Shown: piece after piece, positions 7,641 through 16,566 of the stretch
How the letters are laid out: each line of letters opens with the position of its first letter
How positions within the stretch are numbered: the first letter of the stretch is position 1
Assembly (NCBI GenBank): GCA_002401855.1
Contig: NVUH01000012.1
Location: 1-64,000, forward strand
Length of the DNA: 64,000 nt
Direction of reading: 5' to 3'
From: Hyphomicrobiales bacterium
GTDB taxonomy: Bacteria; Pseudomonadota; Alphaproteobacteria; Rhizobiales; OSC116
Notes under the pieces: generated by a model
Database searches by the model: none
Seen by the model: the letters and a program-made list of their open reading frames with translations, nothing else
Told to the model about the DNA's origin: nothing
Program-made: the position numbers and the translations under genes

Positions 7641-9692
7641 TTATCCGTTAAGCCATTCTGGCAACCACAAAGCGATTTGCGGGAACATAATGACCAATAT
7701 TAAGCCCAATATTTGCAGGCCGATGAAGGGCAATACCGCCAAGAAAATTTCTTGTAATGTCACGTCTTTGGGAGCAACTGATTTGAGCCAGAAGCAGGCG
7801 GGACCGAAGGGTGGTGACAGGAAGTAGATTTGGATGTTCATCACAAATAATATACCGAACCAGACTTTGGCTTGATCGGGCGTTAAGCCAAGCTCTGGTG
7901 CTAAAGTCATCACCACGGGGGCGAAAACGGGGACGGTGATGAATACGATGGCGATCCATTCCATGAATGTGCCGAGCACCACCAATATTGCCATCATGAC
8001 CAAAATTGTGCCTAAGGCTGGTAGACCTAAATCTAGGAATAAAGAGCGCATGAAATCGCCACCGCCGACCAGATTAAATATGCCGACGAAGCTTACGGCG
8101 CCTAACACAAGCCAGATGATTGTGCCGACTGTTGACATGGAGCTTACTAAGGCCTCGGAGATGACATTCCAATTAAATTTATGGCGGAAGGCTGCGACCA
8201 CTAATGAACCGATACAGCCAACTGCTGCGGCTTCGGTAACTGAAGCGATGCCACCATAGATAGAGCCCATAACAGAGGCGATGAGTAGGAGGCATAAAAC
8301 CACCGACATTTTACGCTCGGGCGATAATTTTTTAGTGCCGCCTGTGATTTCGGCAACTTCGGCTGCGGTGGGTGCCATTGAATGGTTTAGGTTTACGCGT
8401 ATGAGGACATAAATAGCGTAGAAAAATGCCAACATAATGCCTGGAGTTGCGCCTGCCATGAATAGATCGCCAATGCCGACCTCGGCTGATAGGCCATAGA
8501 CGATGATGATGATGCTTGGCGGGATGAGAGTGGCTAGGGCGCCTGAGGCGCATATAAGACCGATGGATAATTTGCGGTCATAGCCTAAACGGAATAATTG
8601 CGGCAAAGCGACAAGGCCGAGCATGACGATTTCGCCGCCCATAACGCCTGACATTGCAGCTAAGATAACCGCTACAACTACGGTTTGCACGCCGACACCG
8701 CCGCGTAATTTACCTGCGAAAATTGACATGGCGTCGAATAGATCTTCGGCAACGCCTGCGCGTTCTAGGATTGAAGCCATCAGCACGAAGAAAGGCACTG
8801 CGACTAGTGAATATTTTTCGAGCAAGCCTGCTGCATTGGAGGACACTAAGTACAGGCCGCGGGGACCGAAAAATGTGAGTGCCATGATGATGGAGACGAT
8901 GAGAGTGACGATGCCTAGTGGCATGCCTGTCATCATCAGCAAAATAAGCAAGCCAACCATGATGAGGGAGATTGTGCCTAAATCATATGAACGCATATTG
9001 ATGACTTTAGAAGGGTCTAATGCTGCGCCAATGTCGCTAAATGTGCCGCTAATGCTAGCAAAAATTGAGCTACTGCCCAAAGCATGAGCGAGGGCTGCGG
9101 AGATGAAATAAATGAGCAAGAATGCTGCCAATGCTTTGACGGCATGGCGAATGTTGGAGCTGCCAAAATGACGATGCAAATTGGTGGTGAGCTGCGCTAG
9201 GTATAGGAAACCGCCTAATGTTAGCAGAGATTTTAGCACCAATGGCATGGGCGAATTGAACGCGCTGCCTGTGCGTTCTATGCGTTCTATGCTGACATAG
9301 GAGCGGATGGAGGCATCGGTTAATAGTAAAAATATAGCAATAATGCCGACGGTATAGGCGAATGTATCGAGCCACCAGCGGGTGCGCGGTGTGGCGAGGA
9401 TGTGAAAAACTGTGATGCCGATATGGCGTTTTTTTAAGGTGACAAAGCCTGCGGATAGCATCCAATTTGCGGCAACCAAAACCATAACGATTTCGAACGC
9501 CCAATAGGTGGGTGCGTTGAATAGATAGCGGGCAAAAACTTCGTATAAAGTAAGCACGGCTGCCACAATATAGAGGAGAGATATACCCAAGCCAGTGATG
9601 TGGCTGATGTGATCGACTATAATATAGTCTTTGGATTTTACTGGTGATTCATCGTAGACACCATCGATATTTTGATTCATATCATTTGCCAT
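7641..9692 (-). CDS. TRAP transporter fused permease (DctQ-DctM)
   Basis: A 683-residue inner-membrane protein. Residues about 30-240 form the small DctQ part (four helices, with VFARYLFNAPTYWAFE), and about 240-683 the large DctM part with roughly twelve helices (for example IPPSIIIIVYG and FLSPPFGPACFWLKS). TRAP permeases use a cation gradient and the binding protein to import acids. Fusion of the two subunits is known in the family. The binding-protein gene is immediately upstream, separated by a stem-loop. The operon context points to a sugar acid as cargo. Confidence 0.92.
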   Translation of the reverse strand: MANDMNQNIDGVYDESPVKSKDYIIVDHISHITGLGISLLYIVAAVLTLYEVFARYLFNAPTYWAFEIVMVLVAANWMLSAGFVTLKKRHIGITVFHILATPRTRWWLDTFAYTVGIIAIFLLLTDASIRSYVSIERIERTGSAFNSPMPLVLKSLLTLGGFLYLAQLTTNLHRHFGSSNIRHAVKALAAFLLIYFISAALAHALGSSSIFASISGTFSDIGAALDPSKVINMRSYDLGTISLIMVGLLILLMMTGMPLGIVTLIVSIIMALTFFGPRGLYLVSSNAAGLLEKYSLVAVPFFVLMASILERAGVAEDLFDAMSIFAGKLRGGVGVQTVVVAVILAAMSGVMGGEIVMLGLVALPQLFRLGYDRKLSIGLICASGALATLIPPSIIIIVYGLSAEVGIGDLFMAGATPGIMLAFFYAIYVLIRVNLNHSMAPTAAEVAEITGGTKKLSPERKMSVVLCLLLIASVMGSIYGGIASVTEAAAVGCIGSLVVAAFRHKFNWNVISEALVSSMSTVGTIIWLVLGAVSFVGIFNLVGGGDFMRSLFLDLGLPALGTILVMMAILVVLGTFMEWIAIVFITVPVFAPVVMTLAPELGLTPDQAKVWFGILFVMNIQIYFLSPPFGPACFWLKSVAPKDVTLQEIFLAVLPFIGLQILGLILVIMFPQIALWLPEWLNG

Positions 9693-9721
9693 TTTAATTC
9701 CATTTCACTTCATATTTTGAT

Positions 9722-9748
9722 GCATCCCAATAGGTGATATTGGGATGC
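9722..9748 (-). terminator. Stem-loop between TRAP binding protein and permease
   Basis: GCATCCCAATA (9722-9732) and TATTGGGATGC (9738-9748) pair perfectly over 11 bp with a 5 nt loop, 16 nt after the binding-protein stop. No T-run follows on the minus strand. It probably stabilises the upstream mRNA end or gives partial termination. Confidence 0.65.
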
Positions 9749-9764
9749 GATTGTTGTTTTTGAC

Positions 9765-10805
9765 TTAGAGTAAGCCAGCTTCTTTCATGAAGTTGATATG
9801 TGTATCATAAGCTTCTTGAGCTAATTCTGAACTTTCTGCAAATGCTACCCATGCTTCTTTAGCAATGGTACGCAATTTATCGCGTTCTTCTTGGCTCCAA
9901 TCGATGATGGTTAGTTCGCCAGCAGCTCTATCGCGTGCAACCAGTTTACGATCAACAAGATCGACCGCGCGGCGCATGTCGTTATAGGCAGCTTCAAACC
10001 ATACAGACAAGATGACTTGTTGCGATTCTGTGAGGCTATCCCATGTGGCTTGGTTGATGGTGAGTTGCAAGATAGGTGTTGAATGAATGCCTGGGAAGAT
10101 TGGGAATTTTGCAATCTTATTCATACCGTTGGCATCATTATTGGCGTAAGCTGAGTTATCAGCAGCATCAATAACACCTTTTTCTAGCGCGCCATAGGTT
10201 TCTGAACCCGGCAATGATACAGGTGCTGCACCTGCACGGCGGAATACATCGGCTGCTAGGCCTTCTGGTGAGCGGATTTTAAGACCTTTAAGATCTGCAA
10301 CACCACGAATGGCTACAGTTGAAACAAAGGCTTCACGTGCATAAGCGCCGCAACCGATAACTTTTACGCCTGGGAAATGCTTGTCGTGAATTTTTTGTAG
10401 CATTTCTTTACCACCACCGCGTGAGCAGAAGGTTTGGATTTGATCGGCGCTGTCATAGCCCGCGATTAAATCGCCCATTAATGCATATGCTGGATCGATG
10501 CCAGCAAAATAGCTAACGGCGGTGAAATCGCCATCTAGAATGCCAACAGATACGGCTTCTGGAGTTTCACGACGTGGTACAACAGATTCGAGCGGTAGAA
10601 AATCTAGCGCCAATGTGCCGCCAGTCATTTGCTCAAATATTGGCAACCATTTATCTTTCATAAAAGCTAGCGTGAAATGGCTGGCATTGGCGCTGGTTTG
10701 GAATTTTAGAGTTCTATCTGCAGCGATGGCTGATGTGGCACTAATGCCCAAGATGGCAGCAGCAGTGATAGCCGTGGAAATACGGCTTAATTTTTTCATT
10801 AACAT
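9765..10805 (-). CDS. TRAP transporter solute-binding protein (DctP family)
   Basis: A 346-residue periplasmic receptor. Its signal peptide spans about residues 1-29 (MLMKKLSRISTAITAAAILG..., cleavage after AIA). The family core is visible: GLKIRSPEGLAADVFRRAGAAPVSLPGSETYGALEKGVIDAADNS in outline, which contains the conserved Arg that binds the carboxylate of the ligand. ATG 10805 follows AAAGGGAAAATT. It is the first gene of the sugar-acid operon, divergent from a GntR regulator. Its G/C balance is more even than neighbouring minus genes, consistent with codon selection for high expression. Confidence 0.92.
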   Translation of the reverse strand: MLMKKLSRISTAITAAAILGISATSAIAADRTLKFQTSANASHFTLAFMKDKWLPIFEQMTGGTLALDFLPLESVVPRRETPEAVSVGILDGDFTAVSYFAGIDPAYALMGDLIAGYDSADQIQTFCSRGGGKEMLQKIHDKHFPGVKVIGCGAYAREAFVSTVAIRGVADLKGLKIRSPEGLAADVFRRAGAAPVSLPGSETYGALEKGVIDAADNSAYANNDANGMNKIAKFPIFPGIHSTPILQLTINQATWDSLTESQQVILSVWFEAAYNDMRRAVDLVDRKLVARDRAAGELTIIDWSQEERDKLRTIAKEAWVAFAESSELAQEAYDTHINFMKEAGLL

Positions 10806-11007
10806 AATTTTCCCTTTTACGAATTGTTTGGTTTGTTAATTTTAGAAAGATGCAAATATTGATTTTTGCTAGCTTACTAAAACGTGACTCTTAAATTGAT
10901 ATATTAGTTGACTAGTTAAATCAATGCAAATTTAGATCTATTTTAATTTATACCCTGCTGTTGACATTGACGTTGTGCTGTTTGGATAAATTTGTTATAA
11001 ACCCGCA
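10806..11007. promoter_or_regulatory. Divergent promoter region of the TRAP sugar-acid operon and its GntR regulator
   Basis: 202 AT-rich bases. For the regulator, TTGACA (10961-10966) with GATAAA (10985-10990) at 18 nt is a possible sigma-70 promoter. A loose inverted repeat with TTGAT (10896-10900) and ATCAA (10920-10924) as outer arms sits centrally and could be the GntR operator. Assignments are by eye only. Confidence 0.35.
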
Positions 11008-11748
11008 ATGACCTATGATGACCAAAACACTCCTTCATTTCAAACCGTTGGCTCGACGCTGAGAAGCTTGTCCAACCATGCCATCGCCTCGCCAACTACG
11101 CAGGTATATAATGATTTGAGGCGTAGAATTATTGATTTAGAGCTGGTGCCTAACACCGTGCTTTCGCGTGCTGAGCTGGCAAAGTTTTACAATGTCAGCC
11201 AATCTCCTTTGCGTGAATCGTTACAGCGCTTAGAGCGTGATGGGCTGATTAAAGTGCATCCGCAATCTAAAACATTGGTTTCGGCAATTGATGTACAACA
11301 GCTTAAAGAAACGCAGTTTTTGCGGGTGGCATTGGAAATAGAAGTGGTAAGCCGCTTAGCTGAAACCGAAAATTCGGACGTGGTGAAACGCGCCAGCATG
11401 ATTATTCGCATGCAAGAAGCTTGTTTGAATGATGAGAGCCAAACCGACATGTTTAATGAAATAGATCGCGCTTTCCACACTTGTTTGTTTGAAGCGGTTG
11501 GCATGGAAAATCTAAATGAATTGTTGGTGGGGAAGCTGGGCCATTTGGCGCGCTGCCAACGACTTGAACTGCCCAAACAAGGCCGTATGGAAACAATTGT
11601 TGAACGCCATAGAGAGATTTTAAGTGCCATTGAATCTGGCGATGCAGGAAAAGCTGCGGCTGCCACGCGCCACCATTTAACCGGTACTATATTGCGCATT
11701 TCGACATTGCAGACTGAATACCCAGAATATTTCACCGCTTCTGATTGA
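11008..11748 (+). CDS. GntR-family transcriptional regulator (FCD type)
   Basis: A 246-residue regulator. The winged helix-turn-helix lies at about residues 28-95 (PTTQVYNDLRRRII, LSRAELAKFYNVSQSPLRESLQRLERDGLI), followed by an all-helical FCD effector domain (RVALEIEVVSRLAE, IDRAFHTCLFEA, ERHREILSAIESGD, with the His residues that bind a metal in this class). It diverges from the TRAP/dehydratase operon and is the obvious candidate repressor, with a sugar acid or its keto-deoxy product as effector. The effector is inferred from context only. Confidence 0.88.
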   Translation: MTYDDQNTPSFQTVGSTLRSLSNHAIASPTTQVYNDLRRRIIDLELVPNTVLSRAELAKFYNVSQSPLRESLQRLERDGLIKVHPQSKTLVSAIDVQQLKETQFLRVALEIEVVSRLAETENSDVVKRASMIIRMQEACLNDESQTDMFNEIDRAFHTCLFEAVGMENLNELLVGKLGHLARCQRLELPKQGRMETIVERHREILSAIESGDAGKAAAATRHHLTGTILRISTLQTEYPEYFTASD

Positions 11749-11832
11749 TTAAAAATAATCATCTAAATCGCTATAGACATCGACTTATAATCTGCTTAAA
11801 TGACGTAAAACCAATTTTAAGCGAGACAGATT
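11749..11832 (+). promoter_or_regulatory. Promoter region of the P1 peptidase gene
   Basis: A perfect TATAAT (11786-11791) lies 41 nt before the ATG. No good -35 box stands at the right distance, so the promoter may need an activator. No terminator hairpin for the preceding GntR gene is evident. Confidence 0.35.
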
Positions 11833-12858
11833 ATGAGCCATATTAGCACTGGAAAACGCAATTTAATTAGCGATGTTGACGGCATTATGGTTGGCAACAA
11901 AGCTGACGAAAAGCTAAAATCTGGCGTGACGGCGATTGTTTGTGAGACGCCGTATATTGCCGCTGTGCATGTGATGGGCGGCGCACCTGGCACGCGTGAG
12001 ACTGACTTATTAAGCCCCGAAAATATAGTTGAAGAGATTGACGGGCTGATTTTATCGGGTGGCTCGGCCTTTGGGTTGGACGCGGCATCTGGCGCGCAGG
12101 CCGCTATACGGGAAATGGGGCGTGGGTTTGAAATTGGACCGTTGCGGGTGCCGATTATACCTGCTGCGATATTGTTTGATTTAATGAATGGTGGTGATAA
12201 GGATTGGGGGCAATACCCGCCTTATCGGGAGATGGGTTATGACGCGGTGCGGGCTGCTGGCGCTGAATTTGAACTGGGCTCTATTGGGGCTGGAACTGGG
12301 GCATTGACTGCGGTTTGCAAAGGCGGATTGGGCTCGGCATCTAGCGTGATTACACTTGATGATGGGCAGAAAATTACCATTGGTGCGTTGGTTGCGGTTA
12401 ACCCGCTTGGTTCGCCCTTGGTGGGGGATGGGAAGCATTTTTGGGCGGCGCCGTTTGAGATTGACGAAGAATTTGGGGGGCTGGGGGTGGCGCATCCCTT
12501 CCCTAATGATGCTTACGACTTACGCATAAAAGGGCGTGAAGCGCAAAAATCTGGAGCCAACACCACGATCGCGGTGATTGCCACTGATGCGGTGTTGAAC
12601 ACGGCGCAAGCCAAACGTTTGGCGGTGGCGAGCCATGATGGTTTTGCCCGCGCCATTTACCCGAGCCACACACCGTTGGATGGTGATTTAATTTTTGGGT
12701 TGGCGACGGGAAAATCGGGAGTTGCGCCTGACATTAGCCAACAAATTGATTTGGGCGCGGTTGCTGCCAATACCATGAGCCGTGCGATTGCACGGGGGGT
12801 TTTTGCCGCGAGCTGCGCTGACAATGATGTTTTGCCAGTGTGGAATGATTTGAAATAG
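11833..12858 (+). CDS. P1-family (DmpA-type) aminopeptidase / N-terminal nucleophile hydrolase
   Basis: A 341-residue protein of the DmpA/beta-peptidyl aminopeptidase fold. These enzymes cut themselves before a Ser or Thr that becomes the nucleophile; here the GANTTIAVIATDA segment places Asn243-Thr244 at that site. LILSGGSAFGLDAASG and CKGGLGSAS are further hallmarks. The family releases N-terminal residues from peptides or amides, including beta- and D-residues or nylon-like oligomers. There is no signal peptide, so it is cytosolic and would act on imported peptides. It precedes a regulator, an M20 enzyme and a dipeptide transporter in the same direction. Confidence 0.85.
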   Translation: MSHISTGKRNLISDVDGIMVGNKADEKLKSGVTAIVCETPYIAAVHVMGGAPGTRETDLLSPENIVEEIDGLILSGGSAFGLDAASGAQAAIREMGRGFEIGPLRVPIIPAAILFDLMNGGDKDWGQYPPYREMGYDAVRAAGAEFELGSIGAGTGALTAVCKGGLGSASSVITLDDGQKITIGALVAVNPLGSPLVGDGKHFWAAPFEIDEEFGGLGVAHPFPNDAYDLRIKGREAQKSGANTTIAVIATDAVLNTAQAKRLAVASHDGFARAIYPSHTPLDGDLIFGLATGKSGVAPDISQQIDLGAVAANTMSRAIARGVFAASCADNDVLPVWNDLK

Positions 12859-12900
12859 ATTTGGAATTGGCCTTGACAGGTGGTTGAAATTAATTGATGC

Positions 12901-12918
12901 TATTTATACGTATAAATA
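12901..12918. promoter_or_regulatory. Perfect 18-bp palindrome, likely operator of the FadR-type regulator
   Basis: TATTTATACGTATAAATA reads identically on both strands. It lies 16 nt before the TTG start of the regulator and downstream of a TTGACA hexamer (12873-12878), a position suited to repression of this promoter. Confidence 0.6.
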
Positions 12919-12934
12919 TGATTAAGGCTAAGAA

Positions 12935-13720
12935 TTGCCCCATAGAAGTTTTAATATTTCGCATATAAGCGCTGAACCTAGCAAGCGCTCTGACCGCATT
13001 GCCGACGACATTAAGCGTTGGGTGATGGATAATGAGTTGGTTGAGGGTGACAAGCTGCCGCATGAAAAACAGCTGATTGAGATTTTCAGTTGTGCCAAGG
13101 GTACGATACGTGAGGCGTTGAAATCGCTCGAAGTTCAGGGTCTTATTTCGATCCGCACGGGGCCATCTGGTGGGCCGACATTGATACAGGTTAGCCACAG
13201 GCGGACTAGTGATTTGTTGCGTAATTTTATGCAATTTCGTGACATTAGTGTTGAGCAGATTTATCAGTTGCGCAAAGTGATTGAGGTTGAATTGGCGGTT
13301 TCGGTTGTGGGGTTATTGCCGCAGGATATTTTGGAGCGGTTGAGTGGGCAGATATCTGGCTGTTGTGCGGCGCCTGCTAGCCAATCGCGCCAAAACCAGC
13401 ATTTGGGATTGCGCGAGAAAGAATTGGATTTTCATGATGTATTGGCGGAATATTGCCCCAACCCGCTGATTGGTTTTCATGCTAAATTTTTGAATGAATT
13501 GTTGCGGAATTTTATTGAATTTCGATATGATCATATCTCGCAATATGAAACTTTTACTCACTCCAACATAAATTATCATCGCCAATTGGTTGACGCTTAT
13601 AAGGCTAATGATGTTGAACTCGTGCGCGAGATTATGACTGCTCATATGATTGATTGTGAGAAGCACACTCTATCGCTTAATGCCACACTGACCAAAGATT
13701 TGCTGCTGAATCGCCAATAG
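12935..13720 (+). CDS. FadR-subfamily GntR transcriptional regulator
   Basis: A 261-residue regulator. The winged helix is at about residues 18-75 (SDRIADDIKRWV, LPHEKQLIEIFSCAKGTIREALKSLEVQGLI, IRTGPSGGPTL), followed by an FCD helical domain (LRKVIEVELAVSV, ELDFHDVLAEYCPN, YHRQLVDAYKAND). The start is TTG at 12935 after AAGG: an in-frame stop lies just upstream, and later ATGs would cut into the DNA-binding domain. An 18-bp palindrome sits in front, suggesting autoregulation. It stands 15 nt before the M20 gene and probably controls the peptide-uptake operon. Confidence 0.85.
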   Translation: MPHRSFNISHISAEPSKRSDRIADDIKRWVMDNELVEGDKLPHEKQLIEIFSCAKGTIREALKSLEVQGLISIRTGPSGGPTLIQVSHRRTSDLLRNFMQFRDISVEQIYQLRKVIEVELAVSVVGLLPQDILERLSGQISGCCAAPASQSRQNQHLGLREKELDFHDVLAEYCPNPLIGFHAKFLNELLRNFIEFRYDHISQYETFTHSNINYHRQLVDAYKANDVELVREIMTAHMIDCEKHTLSLNATLTKDLLLNRQ

Positions 13721-13735
13721 AGAAAAATAATAATA

Positions 13736-15010
13736 ATGACTGATGTAACTCGTAAAATTCACCGTAGAATTGACGACCTTAAAGGTGATCTTGTTGATTT
13801 AACTGTGGAATTAATTCGTATTCCGACGACTAACCCACCTGGTGAGAATTATACAGAATGTGCTGAATTTGTGGGCAATTGGTTGAAAAAACGCGGGTTT
13901 GAGGTGGAGTATATTCGCGGTTTGGACACGCCTGGGGATAGTGATAAATTTCCGCGGACTAATATTGTGGCGCGGCTTGAAGGCAAAAGACCCGGTGAAT
14001 GTGTGCATTTTAACTCGCATATTGATGTGGTTGAAGCTGGCGAGGGCTGGACGTTTGACCCATTTGGTGGTGAGATAAAAGATGGTAAAATTTATGGCCG
14101 TGGCTCTTGTGATATGAAGGGTGGGCTTGCAACATCGATGATTGCGGTTGAGGCGTTTTTGGTCGAAGTGCCTGATTTTGCGGGAGCTATTGAGATATCT
14201 GGCACTGTGGATGAAGAGACTGGTGGTTATGGCGGGGTGGCTTATTTGGCCGAGAAAGGCTATTTTTCTAAACCTCGGGTTGACCATGTGATTATTCCTG
14301 AACCGTTGAATAAAGACCGCATTTGCCTTGGACATAGAGGTGGATGGTGGGGTGAAATTGAGACTCATGGCCGCATTGCGCATGGCAGCATGCCGTTTTT
14401 AGGTGACAGTGCGATATTGCATATGGGGGCGGTAATGGAAGAGTTTAATGATAAGCTTTACCCGTTATTGGCTGATAAAAAAACTGAAATGCCTGTGGTG
14501 CCTGATGGGGCGAAGCAATCGACCATTAATATCAATAGCATTCATGGTGGTGAAGCTGAAGGGTTTGACGGATTGCCTGCGGCTTGTGTGGCGGATAGTT
14601 GCCGTTTGATATTTGACCGTCGGTTTTTGATTGAAGAATCTATGGATGAAGTGAAGGGTGAGATTGTCTCTATATTGGATGGTCTGCAGCGAAACCGCGA
14701 TGGGTTTACTTATTCGATTAGAAATATAAATGAAATTTACCCGACGATGACTAAGAAAGATGCGGCGGTGCCTCGGGCTTTGGCCAGTGGTATTGAGGCC
14801 GTGTTGAACACGACACCTGATTATGTAATCTCGCCCGGAAGCTATGACCAGAAGCATATTGCGCGACTTGGGCATATGCATAATTGTGTGGCTTATGGGC
14901 CGGGAATTTTGGATTTGGCGCATCAACCTGATGAATATATTGGGATTGATGACATGGTGGATTCGGCAAAAATTATGGCTTCGGCTTTATGTGAATTATT
15001 ATCAAAATAA
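13736..15010 (+). CDS. M20-family metallopeptidase / amidohydrolase (ArgE/DapE type)
   Basis: A 424-residue cytosolic zinc hydrolase. The metal-site pattern is intact: His95 and Asp97 (NSHIDVV), bridging Asp126 (GRGSCDMKGG) and the Glu160-Glu161 pair (DEETGG). The central dimerisation domain contains IAHGSMPFLGDSA. Family members remove acyl groups from amino acids or cut dipeptides. It lies 24 nt upstream of a dipeptide-type binding protein in one operon, so an imported N-acyl amino acid or dipeptide is a likely substrate. Specificity among deacetylase, desuccinylase and carboxypeptidase types cannot be decided here. Confidence 0.87.
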   Translation: MTDVTRKIHRRIDDLKGDLVDLTVELIRIPTTNPPGENYTECAEFVGNWLKKRGFEVEYIRGLDTPGDSDKFPRTNIVARLEGKRPGECVHFNSHIDVVEAGEGWTFDPFGGEIKDGKIYGRGSCDMKGGLATSMIAVEAFLVEVPDFAGAIEISGTVDEETGGYGGVAYLAEKGYFSKPRVDHVIIPEPLNKDRICLGHRGGWWGEIETHGRIAHGSMPFLGDSAILHMGAVMEEFNDKLYPLLADKKTEMPVVPDGAKQSTININSIHGGEAEGFDGLPAACVADSCRLIFDRRFLIEESMDEVKGEIVSILDGLQRNRDGFTYSIRNINEIYPTMTKKDAAVPRALASGIEAVLNTTPDYVISPGSYDQKHIARLGHMHNCVAYGPGILDLAHQPDEYIGIDDMVDSAKIMASALCELLSK

Positions 15011-15034
15011 AAAAATAACAAAAGGGAGACAGAA

Positions 15035-16522
15035 ATGAAATTATCTAAATTTGCTTTAAGGGGCGCGACCGCCTTGGCGATGTTAGCCATGGCAGTGCCT
15101 GCTTTGGCTGCAAATAACAGCGTGACGCTGGGTATGGTGCTAGAACCTACGCATCTTGACCCAACTGCTGGTGCAGCGGCGGCGATTGACGAAGTGGTTT
15201 ATGCTAACCTTTATGAAGGCTTGACGCGGATTGATAGCAAAGGTGCGGTACAACCTGCATTGGCTAAGAGCTGGACGGTTTCTGATGATGGTTTGACATA
15301 TACATTTATGCTCGAAGAGGGTGTGAAATTCCATGACGGGACTGATTTTAATGCTGATGACGTGGTGTTTTCGCTTGATCGGGCGCGTGGTGAAGACAGT
15401 GTGAATGCACAGAAGGCTTTATTTTCGGCGATTGATAAGGTGGAAGCGGTTGACGCATCTACTGTTAAGATTACGCTGAGCCAAGCTAATGGTTCTATGT
15501 TGTTTAACCTTGGCTGGGGTGATGCTGTGATGGTGGCGCCTGAGAGTGCTGACGGTAATAAAGCTAACCCTGTTGGTACTGGGCCGTTTAAATTTGTGAA
15601 ATGGGTGAAGGGTGACCGCATTGAATTGGCGAAATCTGACACTTATTGGGGTGATGCTGATGTGCTTGAGAAAGCTACATTTAAGATTATCTCTGACCCT
15701 GCGGCGGCGTTTGCTGCCATGATGGCGGGTGATGTTGATGGTTTTCCGAATTTTCCTGCGCCTGAGAATTTAGACCAGTTCCGTGCTGACCCACGCTTTA
15801 GTGTGGTGGTTGGTTCGACTGAGGGTGAAACTGTGCTGGCTATTAATAATGCCAAAGCGCCGTTTGATAATTTGAAAGTGCGCCAAGCTGTGTCTTATGC
15901 GATTAACCGCCAGTCTATCATTGATGGGGCGATGTTTGGTAACGGCACGCCGATTGGCTCGCATTTTGCGCCGCATCATCCTGCTTATGTTGATTTGACG
16001 GGGGCTTATGCTTATGACCCTGAAAAAGCTAAAGCCTTGTTGGCTGAGGCTGGTTTCCCTGATGGGTTTGATGCTGAGATTAAATTACCGCCTCCATCTT
16101 ATGCACGTCGTGGTGGTGAGATTATTGCTGCTGACCTAAAAAAAGTTGGCATTAATTTAAAGATTATTCCTGTTGAGTGGGGTCCTTGGGTTAAGGATGT
16201 ATTCACTGAGACTAATTTTGATCTGACGATTGTGTCGCATACTGAGCCGCAAGATATTAGCATTTATGCGCGTGAGAAATATTATTTCAACTATAAAAGC
16301 GATGCTTTTAAAGGCGTTATGGATGAGTTGAATAAAACCACTGACACTGACGGTCGTTATAAATTGTTGGGTGAAGCGCAGCAGATTTTATCTGATGATG
16401 CGGTGAATGGTTTCTTGTTCCAGCTGGCTAAAACTGGTGTTTGGAATGCTAAGTTGAATGGTTTGTGGGAAAATTCCCCTGTTCAAGCTAATGATTTAAC
16501 TGGTGTTTCTTGGTCTGAATAA
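15035..16522 (+). CDS. Dipeptide/oligopeptide ABC transporter substrate-binding protein (family 5)
   Basis: A 495-residue periplasmic receptor. The signal peptide is residues 1-25 (MKLSKFALRGATALAML..., cleavage after ALA). Family-5 features follow: NLYEGLTRID, AKSWTVSDDGLTYTF, GVKFHDGTDFNADDVVFSL, VGTGPFKFVKW and VRQAVSYAINRQ. It binds peptides or related amides for the DppBC-type permeases downstream. AAAGGGAG lies before the ATG. A stem-loop directly after the stop separates it from the permease genes and probably keeps receptor expression higher. Confidence 0.92.
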   Translation: MKLSKFALRGATALAMLAMAVPALAANNSVTLGMVLEPTHLDPTAGAAAAIDEVVYANLYEGLTRIDSKGAVQPALAKSWTVSDDGLTYTFMLEEGVKFHDGTDFNADDVVFSLDRARGEDSVNAQKALFSAIDKVEAVDASTVKITLSQANGSMLFNLGWGDAVMVAPESADGNKANPVGTGPFKFVKWVKGDRIELAKSDTYWGDADVLEKATFKIISDPAAAFAAMMAGDVDGFPNFPAPENLDQFRADPRFSVVVGSTEGETVLAINNAKAPFDNLKVRQAVSYAINRQSIIDGAMFGNGTPIGSHFAPHHPAYVDLTGAYAYDPEKAKALLAEAGFPDGFDAEIKLPPPSYARRGGEIIAADLKKVGINLKIIPVEWGPWVKDVFTETNFDLTIVSHTEPQDISIYAREKYYFNYKSDAFKGVMDELNKTTDTDGRYKLLGEAQQILSDDAVNGFLFQLAKTGVWNAKLNGLWENSPVQANDLTGVSWSE

Positions 16523-16531
16523 TAACGAGAT

Positions 16532-16559
16532 GCTGCGATTGGGTGAAACTAATCGCAGC
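16532..16559 (+). terminator. Stem-loop between peptide-binding protein and permease genes
   Basis: GCTGCGATT (16532-16540) pairs perfectly with AATCGCAGC (16551-16559), loop 10 nt, 9 nt past the stop. A weak T-rich stretch follows further on. It also buries the GTG at 16543, which supports ATG 16567 as the start of the next gene. Confidence 0.6.
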
Positions 16560-16566
16560 CTTTAAT

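Noticed and set aside
12919..12934. ATG just downstream of the palindrome as start of the FadR-type gene
   Set aside because: That ATG is in another frame and ends within 15 codons; the regulator frame has a stop just upstream, leaving TTG 12935.
16543..16566. GTG start for the DppB-type permease
   Set aside because: It sits in the loop of the intercistronic stem-loop and would add eight residues not typical of the family.
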